A stretch of 64,000 bases of DNA from Pterois miles (GCA_947000775.1 CAMQGK010000327.1:620001-684000), one strand, 5' to 3'; positions 33,272-45,761 are shown, counted from the stretch's first letter. The notes: generated by a model from the sequence alone, not told the origin. Numbers and translations: made by a program.

Positions 33272-34669
33272 TGGCCAGTGTGTAGGATTATGGAGGCTCT
33301 ATTACAACAGTGGAATATAATATTCATAACTGTTTCCTTTAGTGCACGGTGTCAAACTCAATTTCGTCCCAGGCCACATCAGCATTATGGTCGCCCTCAA
33401 AGGGCCGGTTGTTATTGTAAGACTATATAAATATATCTGCTCTTAATCATATTACAAAATTGCCTCTGCAGTTGATTATTATTATTATTTATTTAATAAC
33501 TAGCTCTGAAAGCAGAAGTCTAGGAAAAATAATTGCCAGCAGAAATATTGTACAATTTATTTAAAAAATGAGTTCATTAACTCATAAACACATGCTTGTG
33601 CATCAATATATATGCGTGCACGTGGGCACACACTCACATTTCTATGTTATTATAACATAAATCCCACAAATTTATGAGATTAAGAAACCCTCATCATTAC
33701 TCATCCATCAAAGATCAAAATTATTCTCAAGTGAATAATAAAGTTTTTTTTTTTTTTTTACCATCACACAAATACTATCAGATAATTTATTACATTAACA
33801 TTGTTTAGCTTTGTGGTGGAGTTGAGAGGGGCAGAACTATAGTCCAACAGATCAATGTGCTCTGATCTAACGTTCAGTCTGTGGCGTATAAACTGTTTGT
33901 GTTCAACAGCTGATCTGCTGAGATCATGTGGTAGATGACAGTGGTGTGACAGTGTTTTACTGCCTCGTAGCAAAGAAGACAAACCGACTCGTCTCCATTA
34001 ACCACTAACATGTATATTCTTTCTGTCTCTCATTAAATTTTCTTCCCTCTGCATCAACTTTTCTTTTCTTGGACATTTTGGTACTATTCATATTTTTTTT
34101 TTTAACACCCCCTTCACCCAGCTAAAGCGCTGCTGCTGGAAACCTGTGATATTGAGATTCTTCAGTACTCATGTATTGTGGGACATGTAGTTTGAGGACA
34201 CTGTACTTCTGTAAAGCACCATAGTATGATAAGCGTAATATATTCTTTGTAAGCTTTCGCAGGCCTTGAGTTTGACACATGCTTTAGTGTATAATCACCT
34301 GAAACTAAGAAGTGTTGTGTTTTTGTTAGATGAGTCCTTCATATCTACATATGGAGCAGGTCCTCCTCACAGAGTCCGCCATGTTGCTCTGCCCTGTTTG
34401 TACAGTAGCCCAGAACGGACAAACCAAACACTGACTCTAGAGAGTGATTTGCATTTTTACGTTACCTGAGGGCCAGCGTAGTTCTCTGACACACTTGTAA
34501 ACTGCGGTAACGTGAGCCGCGGAGTGCAAAATCGTGTCGTTACTCCTAACGTAGTGTTATCATGGTGAGGAAGGCCTCTAAGCGAGGCGACTCACATAAT
34601 GGAGGATACCCAGTTGACTGCAGTCTACAACCACATCACTACATGCCACCAAATCCTGCACACTGTACC
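33272..34669 (+). mobile_element. TTAA-flanked MITE interrupted by a hAT insertion
   Basis: The left end is 'cagtgtgtaggatt' (33,276-33,289) and the right end is its near inverse 'aatcctgcacactg' (34,652-34,665); TTAA occurs just outside each end. Sequence either side of 33,345-34,281 continues as in the related copy at 45,360 ('ctgtataatcacctgaaa', 'cccagaa.ggacaaacca'), which has no insertion. Confidence 0.8.
33345..34281. mobile_element. Non-autonomous hAT element with intact 8-bp target duplication
   Basis: The ends are 'cacggtgtcaaactca' and 'tgagtttgacacatg' read inward as inverted repeats. They are flanked by identical 8-base copies 'ctttagtg' at 33,337-33,344 and 34,282-34,289. Eight-base duplication and the GTGTCAAACTCA end are typical of hAT (Charlie-like) elements. 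At 937 bases it contains no transposase ORF, so it depended on another element. Confidence 0.88.
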
Positions 34670-35347
34670 TTAAAATTTACAACATAAAATAATTATACAT
34701 TTGATGTTAGGGTATAAAATGTATTCTCATTTAGTCAGTGTTAAAAGTATAAAATGACACATCATGATTAAAAGTCCAAGGCATCACTCTTAGTCTCACA
34801 TAACTTTAGTGTAAACTTAAATTCCTCAGATCTGTGGTTAACGTCAAGGCACTACGAAGCAAAACTTGATGTACGATTTATGAGGCAGGAAATTGAGGTT
34901 GTCAACAAAGATGAAAGCTCAACAATCTGAAGGAAGATTGTTTGAGGAAGTACGAGTCTGCAGAACTTAATTTATCAATGTCAGGATTTGATCAGCCGAG
35001 ATAACAGACGAGACGTTGCCCATGTCTGGTCAATGTGTCACTGTTAGGTAGATAACGCTGCCAACAGTGGAAAATTTTTAATCTGGATAATGGAAAGTTT
35101 CATCAACTAAGATAAAAGATTTTTGACTGAGATCAATTTCAGCATTAGAAAACGTCTCACTTTTTCCTACTTGACAACACTATTTGTTGAAGTGCCAATA
35201 CTAAAATAACAAAGTGGTACCAAGATTACACTTAATTATGCTGGTTTCCTCATCATTATTTTACCATTGTTGAACAAAAGTCATATTTATGAATGCAATC
35301 CTTTGTTAAAATAAATAAATAAATAAATAAAATACTCTTCACACTGT

Positions 35348-35693
35348 AGGGGAGCGATATGGAGAATAAAATATCTAAATGTTTTTGCCAAACACCCCTG
35401 TCAATATTACAATGACATTGTACGGTTGTCCATTGGTGCCTTTACTAAATATTTACACAACAGTATTTTGCTAAATAATCAAGAGTAATGTGAATATAAT
35501 GACTGGGTAGAGGCAAATAATAGAACAGCTAGAACAGTCGAAGTTCAGAAAATCACATCACTTTACTGTAACAGCCTTTAAAACTAGGAAAAGACAACAC
35601 TTACACCACACTTCAATTTCCCAAATCCAAGACAATATCTAGTCTCACATCACAATATCAATATGATATTAATATATTGCCCAGCCCTATCAC
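35348..35693 (-). mobile_element. MITE of the 'GGGCTGGGCAATAT' family
   Basis: The right end reads 'atattgcccagcccta' and the left end 'taggggagcgatatgg', forming imperfect inverted termini around AT-rich sequence with 'tgttctagctgttctatt' on the minus strand. I recognise this family from percomorph fish genomes; no second copy is in the window. Confidence 0.55.
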
Positions 35694-36546
35694 ACTGATA
35701 CATTTGCCTTATCATTACCCACCTATTTCAATAAGTTACACTTCAGCAAAACATGTCCGTAACAGCGTCAATGGCTTTTAGGTACAAAATCATAAACTCA
35801 AAGTCCTAATTAGATTAGTGGTGTAGATTCATTATAATAACATCAACTGTGTTTATGCACATTTTCTCACAGCTTCTAAAGCAATTCACTCAAAACCATG
35901 ACAGCACTGGTAAAATAAAATAGTTTTGTGACAGCACACGCTAGTTGTATATGCAATTATAACTGATGCTTATTTACCGTGGAGATGGATTTGAGTTTAC
36001 TGTGGGGAAAGCGATTTATGAGCTTATGGGGAAAATTAAAAACAAACATAAACCATAGGTTTAATTAAAAAGCAGGTTGATCCCAAATGATGATTGTGCA
36101 TAAATCTCCGGCCGTGTTACTGAAGTGTGCACAAATCTACGGCAAAACAGACAGGCGGGTTGTTCAGTGTGGCTTACACACATACACAAATTTGCATATG
36201 CATGAATACAAACATTACACTGCACTCGGGAGACCGGAGAGACCTTTTGGTGTTTCCAAACTTATTTACTGCAGCGCGTTGAGTCTTGATGCTCTGTGCC
36301 TTTTTAAATGCCATGTACTCTCTCTGGCCTCCTTTTTATGAGCTTCCCCAGGATAGTGTTGACAAATTGAGAGGCACATTGGGTGATTGTGTTTCACGTG
36401 CACCAACATATTCACAAAATCATATTTGCAGACCTTTTTTCACTGTTTTCTCCTCTCCCTGCCTTTTTATTCCTCCGCCCCAGCGACAGTTGTGGCAGGA
36501 GGTATTATGTTTTCAGTTTGTCCATACGTCTGTCCATCTGTATGTT

Positions 36547-37038
36547 CCATAGACTGACTGTATATAAAGACAGACGTCTCATCTCCACTTCCACTGTAGA
36601 GAAGTGACGTCAAAATGTCCGCGACGTGAGAGCTGTTGTCTTTGGATTTTGACGTCATTTGGAGCCAGAGTTTGCACAGTGATGGAGCTGCCGTGTCAAG
36701 GTCACCCGCCTGAACCAATCACAAGCCGAGCATGGCCACAGGTTGTCAGCGAGAGAGACTCTCAGCCAATCATGATGTCTCACCCCAAAACCAGGCTTAT
36801 AAGAAAAATGAACACTTGAACATACATCAACGCGGTGAGAACTACCTAAAATGAGAGAAATCATCTTTGCGAAAAAATGTATTTGATATGTACTCTGACT
36901 TTTTAGTTTGGTCCTGTCTGCTAACATGGAGGAGGCGGCAGGCTTGATCACCCACACTGCAGCCAGCCACCAGGGGGGGATCGAGATGTTTTGACTTCAT
37001 TTTTGGGGAGCTGTTATGTCTTTATATACAGTCTATGG
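36547..37038. mobile_element. MITE with CCATAGACTG termini
   Basis: The left end 'ccatagactgactgtatata' and the inverted right end 'ccatagactgtatataaaga' match except for a 4-base ACTG duplication on the left. The 492-base element has no ORF of interest. Its terminus is shared by the right ends of the repeats at 13,313 and 39,907. Confidence 0.8.
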
Positions 37039-37879
37039 TACATATGTCCTGTCCATTCTTGGGAACGCAAGACCTCAAACGTCCTCTTAAACTGGAGCAT
37101 AAGCTGATTAGGTTTGGTGGCCAAAGGTCAAGGTCATGCATATTCTAATTATGGCAATTTCACACATATGTCTAAAAGGATAAAGTGGTAAAGTGATGAT
37201 ATTTTGGACAGACATGAATGTAAAGTACAGCTTGACTGGTTGGCGGAGGCATACAACAGCGATGCAGTAGTTCTAGTTTTTACCTTGTTCTTTATTCCCC
37301 CTCCATCTGTCTTTCTTTCCTCCTCTCTGATCCCTCACTCCCAGTTCTCTCGCAGCGTGAAGCAGGTTCAAGGGCTTTAGCGGTGACTTAGTGTCTTTTT
37401 GTTTGTGCTCACCATGATCACCCAAAAGCCTTTTTATCCCTGCTATACCCCCTCCCTGCGTGCCTGTCGTTCTACGTCTAACCTTGTTGGTGCTTAAATG
37501 CTCATGGCCATGCCCACGCACACCCTCCGCTGATGTGCTCCAGGTGCATGTGTCCGCATGAGTCCGCTCCGACTGTTACTGAGAGTTTGCAATGAGAGGG
37601 AGACTCAGTGATAGTTGGAAAGGCAGATTTTGGTGAAGGGGAGGAGGGCACTTCTGGTTGCCAGGATCGCTTGCTGATGGATCTTTTGGCTAACAGTCTC
37701 TCCTGCCTCCCTGCTGCTTGCTCCCCGTTCCCGCCTCCTCTTCCTATCTAGCGCTCATCCTGTAGCCGCAGGCCATAAGGGATGCCAGGGCCAGGTGTAG
37801 AGGTAGACTGTGAGAGGAAGAGAAAAGGAGAGAGGGAGGGAGGACTGACAGGGCCCAGGTGGCCAGCTTGAACGCCTTT

Positions 37880-38160
37880 GCTGCTTTCCCCTTCTGATTT
37901 GCATAGACAAAAATGTTCTTTTCCTTCTCTCCGACTCTTTATTTTCCTCTCTCCCTCCATTTACACACGCCGCATCGATTCATTTCCAATATTATTTCTC
38001 TCCGCTTCTTCTCCTGCCACTGTTCTCAGAATAAGTTACACTTTCACTTTCTTTCTTTACTTTTAACTTTCTGTTTTCTTTTAATAGACAATTGACCCCC
38101 CCCCCCTTCCCTTCCTCCCTCTTTGTACCGTACCTCCAGATTTACCTCTTCTCCCCGTCT
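37880..38160 (+). repeat. Pyrimidine-rich low-complexity tract
   Basis: A C/T-rich stretch including a run of about 13 C near 38,096-38,107. ORFs on either strand here are composition artefacts. Confidence 0.6.
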
Positions 38161-38936
38161 CTCTCGCTCTGGGCTTGCTGAACTGTGCATTTTACTTATA
38201 CGCTGCACTGCAATATTCTGGAGGTGGAGGCTTATTTTCACCGTACGTGCACTTCAGAGACCGTGCAGTCCCCCCAACCATCTCCATTCATCTCCCCACC
38301 CACCCTTCTCGCTCCCATGACTGTTTTTAACTAACCCCATCTCCCCCTCTCACACACACACTCCTTTTATTCTCCCGTGCATAACTATGTTTTCCTATTA
38401 TTTGCAGCAAAGCAGAGTTTAGCTCCTTCATATGTAATCCCTTCATCTACTTCCAACCAATCTCTTGTGATCAGGCCATCGCTCACAAACACACACACAC
38501 CCTCCTCTTTTCATCTCTATCCTTTAACCTCCGTGGCACTTTATCTCACTTATCCATTATATATATCACGATTCGCCTCTCCTACCTGTCCTGTTCTTGG
38601 CATATTGGCACATACAGTTGTGTAGGTGTGTGTTTGAAAGAGGCTGAGGAGTATTCTGTTCACCCATGCAGGCACATACACATGCATCATTGTCCTGGTG
38701 TTTTTGTCATGCCAAAAACACCCCTGACTGGCTCGGCCTCAGCCTCAGTTGTGCATATGCAAGCACATGCTCTTAGAAACATGTATTGAAAATAGTTTGC
38801 ATACTTTTTCCCAAATATGTACACCTTAACACACCTACTATTTAGAGATGTGCCGGGTTCTAGTCTAAAACCCCACAGAGCTAAAAAGAAGGCCACATAC
38901 AATATATACTTCATATATACACAGGTGACACTATCT

Positions 38937-38947
38937 GACACACACAC

Positions 38948-38980
<33 letters not shown>

Positions 38981-38985
38981 TACAA
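38937..38985. repeat. (CA)n microsatellite, interrupted
   Basis: About 20 CA units with single 'ta' and 'cg' interruptions. Confidence 0.9.
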
Positions 38986-39906
38986 GAAAACAGCCATCAG
39001 GCCCCCTCCAAATTTCTGAATTGAGTTATGTAGCCTGTCAGTCAACTCCCAGCTCCCACATATGCACACACCCCTGACAGATTCCTTCCACACACACATC
39101 CACCGGTCTGACGGTGCATATTTCGCATGGGGAAGGGACTCAATTACAGCGAAGGTGAAAGAAGCAATAAACACGGCACAGATACAGTGAGGCACGCTCA
39201 GCAGCACCGCAGTCAATCACAGAGCCAGGTAGGTAGCCGCCGCTGCTTTGCTCATCCAGTTGTGAAGTAGCGAGAATGGCCAGGGGTAGTGGATGGATAG
39301 AGAGAGGGAGGGAGGGAAGGGGGTTGTAGAGGAGCAAAACGCTGCCATCCGACCCTCCTGAAAATTATGTGGCTGCAACTTACACGGACCTGCCACTGAG
39401 AGGACAGAGTGGGATTGATGGAGGGAGGAAGGCAGTCTGAGATGATAACACCTTCATTTCAGCCCTCATTATACACACACGCACACACACCCACTAATAT
39501 TCTGTATATATACCCAAACACTCATACTTGACCGTCACTGCCACTGTAGCACAGCTACACGATTTGCTCACCCACCCACGCTAGAGGACCAACAGCACAA
39601 TCGCACCAAATAGTGCGTCATTTGCCCAGGATGCATCTGTTGTCCTTTTCCCTTTGCGTGAGTGGGTTTATGTGTGATGCTCATATAACAAACACCTCGC
39701 CTGATGTTGTTGCTGCCATTAGTGACACAGTGGGTTGAATATGTTCAGGACGCTGACTGCTTACCGCCTCATGATGCAGTCTACAAAGTGCAACTATGCG
39801 TTCATGACATCACTGATGTTGTTTTTCAAAGACAGGTTTTAATCAGCAGCCAGCCTCCGGTTCTGAAAAGTGAAGCCAATGTGGTAGTTCCTTAAACTTA
39901 CATTGA

Positions 39907-40488
39907 AGGTGACTCCTTTGGTTGCAAAAAGAAGTCAGATTGTATAGAGGTCTATGAGAGCATAGACTACTTTTCACTGGATTTATTACCTCAGTAAATA
40001 CTGTAAATATGAGTCTCAATCGCTACTTTCAAGTCTTCTTCTATACAGCATGATGTTCATTTAGTAAATTATGGTCTTATTTAGAGTCAAATAGACCATA
40101 AAGCAGGGGATGCTTTAGGGTGTGGCTATGTTGTGATTGACAGGTTGCTACCACAGCGGTCTGGTCTGGGAGTTGTCATGTTTTCATCTTACAACTTCAA
40201 CCCTTTTGCAGTGTTTTCTTGTGTCACATCTGGACAACTTCTGTCACAGTTGCGACAAAGATGGCGACGGCTAAAATGCCGAACTCAAGGCTTCGAAACA
40301 GCAGTCTACAAAGGTTGTGTCTAGAAGGTAAACCATGTGTTGGGAAACTCTCTCAAAATGGTTTAGGTTAGGCGTTGACGTCGAATAGTCCAGGTTAGGA
40401 TAGGTCGTTACCTTCTAGACACGATCAGACACAAACCAGCGGGTGACGTCACGGTAACTACTTCCACTTCTTATATACAGTTTAAGGT
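39907..40488 (+). repeat. Dispersed MITE-like repeat, copy 2, with an inner insertion
   Basis: It matches 13,313-13,854 in the same orientation. Relative to copy 1 it carries an extra block of about 115 bases at about 40,313-40,430, bounded by a perfect 15-base inverted repeat (listed separately). The right end is 'cttatatacagtttaagg'. Confidence 0.78.
40317..40422. mobile_element. Tiny MITE-like insertion with 15-bp perfect inverted ends
   Basis: GTGTCTAGAAGGTAA at 40,317-40,331 is the exact inverse of TTACCTTCTAGACAC at 40,408-40,422. The block is absent from the related repeat at 13,313, where 'ctccacaaaccaatg' is uninterrupted. 'acaaa' occurs on both sides and may be a target duplication. 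Confidence 0.6.
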
Positions 40489-41708
40489 TTTAATCTTAGA
40501 GATGCTTTTGACTAAATGATGATGGTTTATTACAACTTGGGTGTTACTTTTGTGGTGTTGACCATTATTTCTATTAGTTATCAATCATGACAACGTTGTA
40601 CAAGTTAATTGCTGAGACTGCGACATCGCTATAAATTCAATACAATACAATCCTACAGATTGTAAACCAACTCTCAGGTTTGCCCAACTTACTTGGATGA
40701 CAGGGTTGGGATGACTTCCTGCATTAACTTTGACCTGTCGTATGTACCGTATTGTACATACACACAGTTGTTTATTGAAGGATTATTACTTAGATTTCAG
40801 GTGCACTCACTTTAGGTTTAAATAAAGTGAATTAGATGAACAGTTGGCTCGTTTACAACCTGTTTGACCATCTGTGTTTCTTGCTGTTTACTTTTGTGAG
40901 TGCAATATTATCATAACCAATAAAAAATTATGACCAAAGCTACAAAATGAACACCCAAGTTGTGATAAACTGGAGTCATCAACTGGAAGTGCAGGCCCCT
41001 GGTTGATCATATCACTGAGACACAAATGTGTTAGTGATTCTGATATTTGGCGGCCTTGGGCAAGTTCACAAACTGACAGTTTGTAGGTTACACATGGCAG
41101 GCTTACCCAAAATATATATAATAAAAGAGCTAGACAGCTTACAATTGTGCTCCAGCTCAGCTGTAACAGGTAGCCAGTCTGGTGGTGGTGTTTTCTTACC
41201 CAAGTGTCAAAGAATGTGCATAACCTCCATTCTGCAGGTTGGCGACTTATTTGAAATGTAGTGAAGTAAAGCACTTAAAATGTGTCTACATAGCAGAGAT
41301 GCTCACAAGTCCTATTTTGCATGTCTCAGGCAAGTCTCAAGTCTCTTACAGGTATAATGATCTGCTGCATGCCATCTGGTCTGCTTAGATCACTGCATAG
41401 CTATATCTAAGGAATTCAAAGCATCTGTTGTATTATCATCGCCCCTTTATGTACAGTATCAGTATAGACGGCATCAATAGTGTCGTCACAATACTGGAAT
41501 GTCTAACTTTGACACCGTACCTTGAAAAATATTGATATTCAATAAACTAAAACAGTATTGAGGGCATAAAGTATTAGATTATTTATTGAAAGATAAATAT
41601 GACCAGGTCAAGTTAAATGCATTAATCTGGTGCACGTTGAGAGCAAAATTTAGAGGCTATGAAGACTTTTCTGCTCTTGTAAACAATTTTGTGCAATTTG
41701 GTGTAGTA

Positions 41709-41940
41709 CAGGGGCTCTCAAACTTTTTGGAGCCAGGTACCCCTTGCATTTTCCAAGGACCCGCTCATAATCATAATACTGATTAAGAATTTGCTTACTA
41801 CCATTTGTCCTCTTAGATGCCACTTGAATTTTAATATACTAAAATTTCAAGCTAAATACTTCAGACCTGCTTTATAGTGATGAGATAATGCCACAATCCC
41901 CTGGTGGTCCACAGAACCCAACCCACTTTGCGAATCACTT
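41709..41940 (+). mobile_element. hAT-like MITE fragment (CAGGGGCTCTCAAACTTTTT end)
   Basis: It starts 'caggggctctcaaacttttt', a typical fish hAT terminus, and ends near 'ttgcgaatcactt', a decayed inverse of the start. No clean target duplication is visible. Confidence 0.5.
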
Positions 41941-42161
41941 CTTTAGTAAACAATTTAATCATAAACACAGTGGTTGTATAGATATGAATGGTGTTAACAC
42001 GGCAAAAAAGCCACTCACGAAGCAAAGGCAAACGAGACGAGGTGCTGTAAAGCTCACAGTCGGGACCAAAGGTCACCTTCATCCCGGGCCGGTCTCAGCG
42101 AACCGCCACGGAGAGGTCCCATGAGGTGATCCTCACACATCGAGAACGTAGCGTGCAAAAA

Positions 42162-42432
42162 CATTTGCATGGTGGTGCAGTAGGTAGCACTGTTGCCTCA
42201 CAGCAGGAGGGTCGCAGGTTTGAATCCGGCTTGATGCCCTTCTGTGTGGAGTTTGCGTGTAGCAAATTGTTAAAATGGTTAAAATGGCAGATAACCAGCT
42301 GTCTCTATGTGCCCTGCGATGGACTGGCGACCTGTCCAGGGTGCACCCTGCCTTCGCCCAATGCCAGCTGGGATCAGCTCCAGCCCCCCTGCGACCCCTA
42401 ATGAACGAGATGAGGATGGATTGATGGATGGA
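42162..42432 (+). mobile_element. tRNA-derived SINE with GGAT tail, internally deleted
   Basis: The head 'tggtggtgcagtaggtagca' and B-box-like 'ggtttgaatcc' are followed by 'ccttctgtgtggagtttgc', then a jump to 'atgtgccctgcgatggactg' and the tail 'gatggattgatggatggatg'. The central part present at 18,213-18,592 is missing. Confidence 0.82.
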
Positions 42433-43139
42433 TGAATGAAACTGTGGCGGGCCTACTGTTTGTGTAATTAATGGAAAACACTGAACTCTATAACATGACA
42501 ATGAGGACCCGCAAATGATTATACCCAGAGCGAATGAGACAATTGACACCACTGTCAGTTAGTGAGAGGAGGCGGGGCTATGTGGGCGCTGTAGAGGTGT
42601 ATCAGCTGACTGTCGGAGAGAAGAGTCTGAGAAAACGCAGCTGGTTGCGTTGTATTGATAGTGTGGAGAGTGACGTAGGCCCACTGATATAATGAGTGAT
42701 TGCTCACGAGTCCCAGAGTTGAGTTTTTTGAGGACGAGTCTCAAGTCTGTGCAACTTAAGTGCGACTCAAGTCCCCATCTCGGCTGTATGATCCAATCTG
42801 TTGCTGTTGATGGATCCCACAGACTTTCACATGCTTGTACTTGGTGATGTTCTGCCATACACCCACCCACACACACTCACTCACGTACACACACCGTTCT
42901 GAAAAGTTTCTTTCACACTCGGCGTTCCCACACACTCGTAGAGATTCAAGACAACAGATGGAGTTGTGTACATATATACTGTCCATGCATGCAGTGCACA
43001 AACAACTTGGACTTGCACACACGTCAAACTGTGACAGTTTAGTAGTTGCATTAGCAGTATTGCACGCAGCTTGACTTGATAACTACAGCAGAGGGAGCGG
43101 CTGCCTACTGAGAATCTAATACTTCCGGCAGCTCTCTCA

Positions 43140-43480
43140 CTCACCTGAGCTACCTTTCGATCCTATCTGTCTCCCTCCATCTTTTATTCATTTCTTTTCC
43201 CCTCAGCACATCCGTCTTTCTCTCTGCCTCCTCCCCTGTCTCCTTCTCTTCCCAATTTGTCCGCTCTCTGAATTTACCACCAAGTCTTGCCTTTTGGCAG
43301 TTCACCCCTCTGTTTCTCCCGCCCTTCACTTCTCTCCCTTAGTGTCTTTTTTTTCCCTCTTGGCCTCCCTTTCTCTCCGTCATAGTCTCTTTTGCTCAGT
43401 CTTGGTATCAAATCCCATTCTTTTGTACTTGGCCCAAACTTCTGCTGCTCTCTTTCTGTCTCTCGCCGTGCACCCTCTTT
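43140..43480 (+). repeat. Pyrimidine-rich low-complexity tract
   Basis: Long CT-rich stretches such as 'tctctctgcctcctcccctg'. The short ORFs in it have Ser/Leu/Pro composition and no domain signal. Confidence 0.6.
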
Positions 43481-43639
43481 CAGAAGTTTGAGTTGGCAGA
43501 GATTTATGGAGGGAAAGCCTCGAGGAGAAGCGAGGAAAGAGAGTCGAGGTCAGGCGTACCGCCAGGGAGAGACCCGTACTGTAAAGAGCATCGCCAACAC
43601 ACATCTGCCAGCTTTAGATTAATCTTATTAATTGCTTGT

Positions 43640-44660
43640 GCGAAACTCAGGGTTGTGACACTCTTGTTATTGCTTTGCGTTATTAATATAAAGAGTTACA
43701 GAATGGAGGGGCTGAAATCAATAAGCGGTCTTAAGGGGAAATTAAATAAGGAGAGAAGGGGACAGGGCACCGGGACAAACTCGGTGTAGCTCGGACATTG
43801 TTATTAGCTGCTGCTGCCCTTTAATGAGGGTTATTTAACAGGCCAGAAAACAGGCACACACAGCAACCAGCAAACTGAATGCTGATTTGCTACTGCAAGT
43901 ACAAACCAGTCTGACAAAACTCCTTTTATACCAAACTGAAAATGAAAGAAGAAATATGAAGAAGCAAAGAACCTGGCCAAAACCCTCCAGCATGCTCACC
44001 CTTAAATCCCCCCAACACTACTCACTCTGGCTTGTGTGTGTCGTTCGTTCCACTTTTATCCTCATTTACCTCTCTTTGCCGCTCTGGGTCTTTCTTTATC
44101 GCTCTTCCTCCCTCTCTCCCCTTTTCCCACAGCGGCTTTCTTTTATGGGAAATGTATTCATTACAGGACAATAAAAGCCTGATTGGAAAGAGTGGGCCAT
44201 CTCTCAGAACAGGGTGTTAAAAAGCAGGACAGAGTATGTGATGACATTATACACCTGATGTCTTCACTCAAAGGTAGCGCTGATTTTCCTCGCGCCGCTG
44301 CTTACCCCTCAGCATTGTATTGGAGCACCTGTGATAGAACATTGTTTTTTCACGCCATTAGACATCCAGGATATCAGCTGCGTGTAAGTGCTGCGCTCAA
44401 ATATATCCGCTATTCACTGTTAGGAATGCGACATGGCTTTCAGAGCCACTTTGGCAGTGCTATATTTACATTTAACAATCGTCTGGATCCGAGTGTGACA
44501 CTCGTTCAATTATGTGATGTGTCTCCCCTGTGTAAACACAGCACAGCGGTGTAATGTAATTCGCTGCAATAAAGACGTCTCAAGGGTGGATGACAGAGAT
44601 GGATAGATCAACACAGTCGCAGAAGCTCATCTGCATGGCGTTCACTCCCAACTTCTCTTT
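43640..44660 (+). other. Unique-looking intronic stretch
   Basis: No repeat, exon or RNA was recognised. A 123-codon frame at 44,183-44,554 lacks splice-site framing and domain features, so I do not call it a gene. Confidence 0.4.
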
Positions 44661-44868
44661 CTGTTAGATTGGTCTCATGTAGTGGTGCGCTGGCTGCAGT
44701 GTATGAGGACAACAATAAGACAGTTCAGTTCACTCATTAGCAGCCACGGTGCTGCGTGCCGCGTCACGGACATGCAGCCACTTTCCCAGTCAAAGTCACA
44801 TTGTTTAGTTTAGTTTAGCAGGTTGTCAGCCGGGTGTCTGCCCGGCGTATCGACACTCTGTCACCCGA

Positions 44869-45018
44869 TGTAACTTTAGCAATTGTCCAACAAACCGTGT
44901 GTTTGTTCTACGTTAGCAGCTGTAGCTCTGCTGGAGGCTTCATGCTTCCTGTAGTCGTACACATACGCTATGCCAGCACGGTGTAACTTTAGCGAGTGTC
45001 CAGCAGACCGTGTGTGTG
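44869..45018 (+). repeat. Diverged direct repeat of about 37 bases
   Basis: 'tgtaactttagcaattgtcc' at 44,869 and 'tgtaactttagcgagtgtcc' at 44,982 each continue into a (c)aaccgtgtgt/agaccgtgtgt segment. A local tandem-type duplication. Confidence 0.75.
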
Positions 45019-45359
45019 GCGGTGGTGAGTGTGAGTTTGTCGGTGGCGTTGTAGTTGTAAACGTAGGTGTAGCAGACAGTGTGTGTACAGTTTATTTGTT
45101 GGTTAATAAATGCTACAAGGCTACAGCTCCTCACAGCTCAAGCAGGCTATAAACCCGAGGCATCTTCCTGTATCTTGCAACGCTGGCTCTGACTCGGTGA
45201 ACCAGCTTTTCCCCTTAAACTGACAAGCCACACCTCTGAGGTTTGCTCAGCTTTTTAATTGATGATATTTCTTTTAACCATTTAACGATTATTCAGTTTA
45301 AATTCTTAATGTCGATTAACGGTTTGTTAACATCCTTATTTATCAAGTAATGTTAATTG

Positions 45360-45761
45360 TTAAAGGAGCAGTGTGTAGGATTTAGGAGATCTATTGAATA
45401 TAACATTAACTAGCATGTTTTCTTTACTGTATAATCACCTGAAAATTAGAGTTGTGTTGTTTTTGTGACCTTACAATGAGTTGTTTATTTTTCAACAGTA
45501 ACCCAGAATGGACAAACCAACTGTTAATTTTTCCTGCTTGGTGGATAACGTTACTCACTCCCATCACTCCCACCGCTCTCTCTCTCTAGCTTCACCACTC
45601 ACTTCCCACGTACACACAACCTCTAAGAACTTAACTCTTACAACAGCTGGCTCTAGAGCCTCGAGGGCCATTCCTGTGTCCACGTCGGCCACCGTAGCTC
45701 TCCAACACACTCTGCAACCTCACTACTAGATACCTTCAGATGCTACATGCTGTTCCTTTAA
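45360..45761 (+). mobile_element. TTAA-flanked MITE (same family as 33,272)
   Basis: The left end TTAAAGGAGCAGTGTGTAGG and the inverse right end TTAAAGGAACAGCATGTAGC form about 20 bases of imperfect inverted repeat. The interior matches the interrupted copy at 33,272, including 'ctgtataatcacctgaaa', and shows the uninterrupted target of the hAT insertion. Confidence 0.78.

Larger units (their letters stand above)
41290..42790. repeat. Nest of transposon fragments
   Basis: The outer ends resemble each other inverted ('cacaagtc..caagtctcaagtc' at 41,306-41,345 and 'gagtctcaagtc..gcgactcaagtcc' at 42,735-42,775), suggesting one older element. Inside it lie a hAT-like fragment (41,709) and a SINE (42,162). 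No gene is present. Confidence 0.45.

Noticed and set aside
33345..34281. Retroviral or other viral insertion in the repeat-rich intron
   Set aside because: No LTR pair, gag/pol-like frame or primer-binding site is visible; the ends and 8-base duplication fit a hAT transposon.
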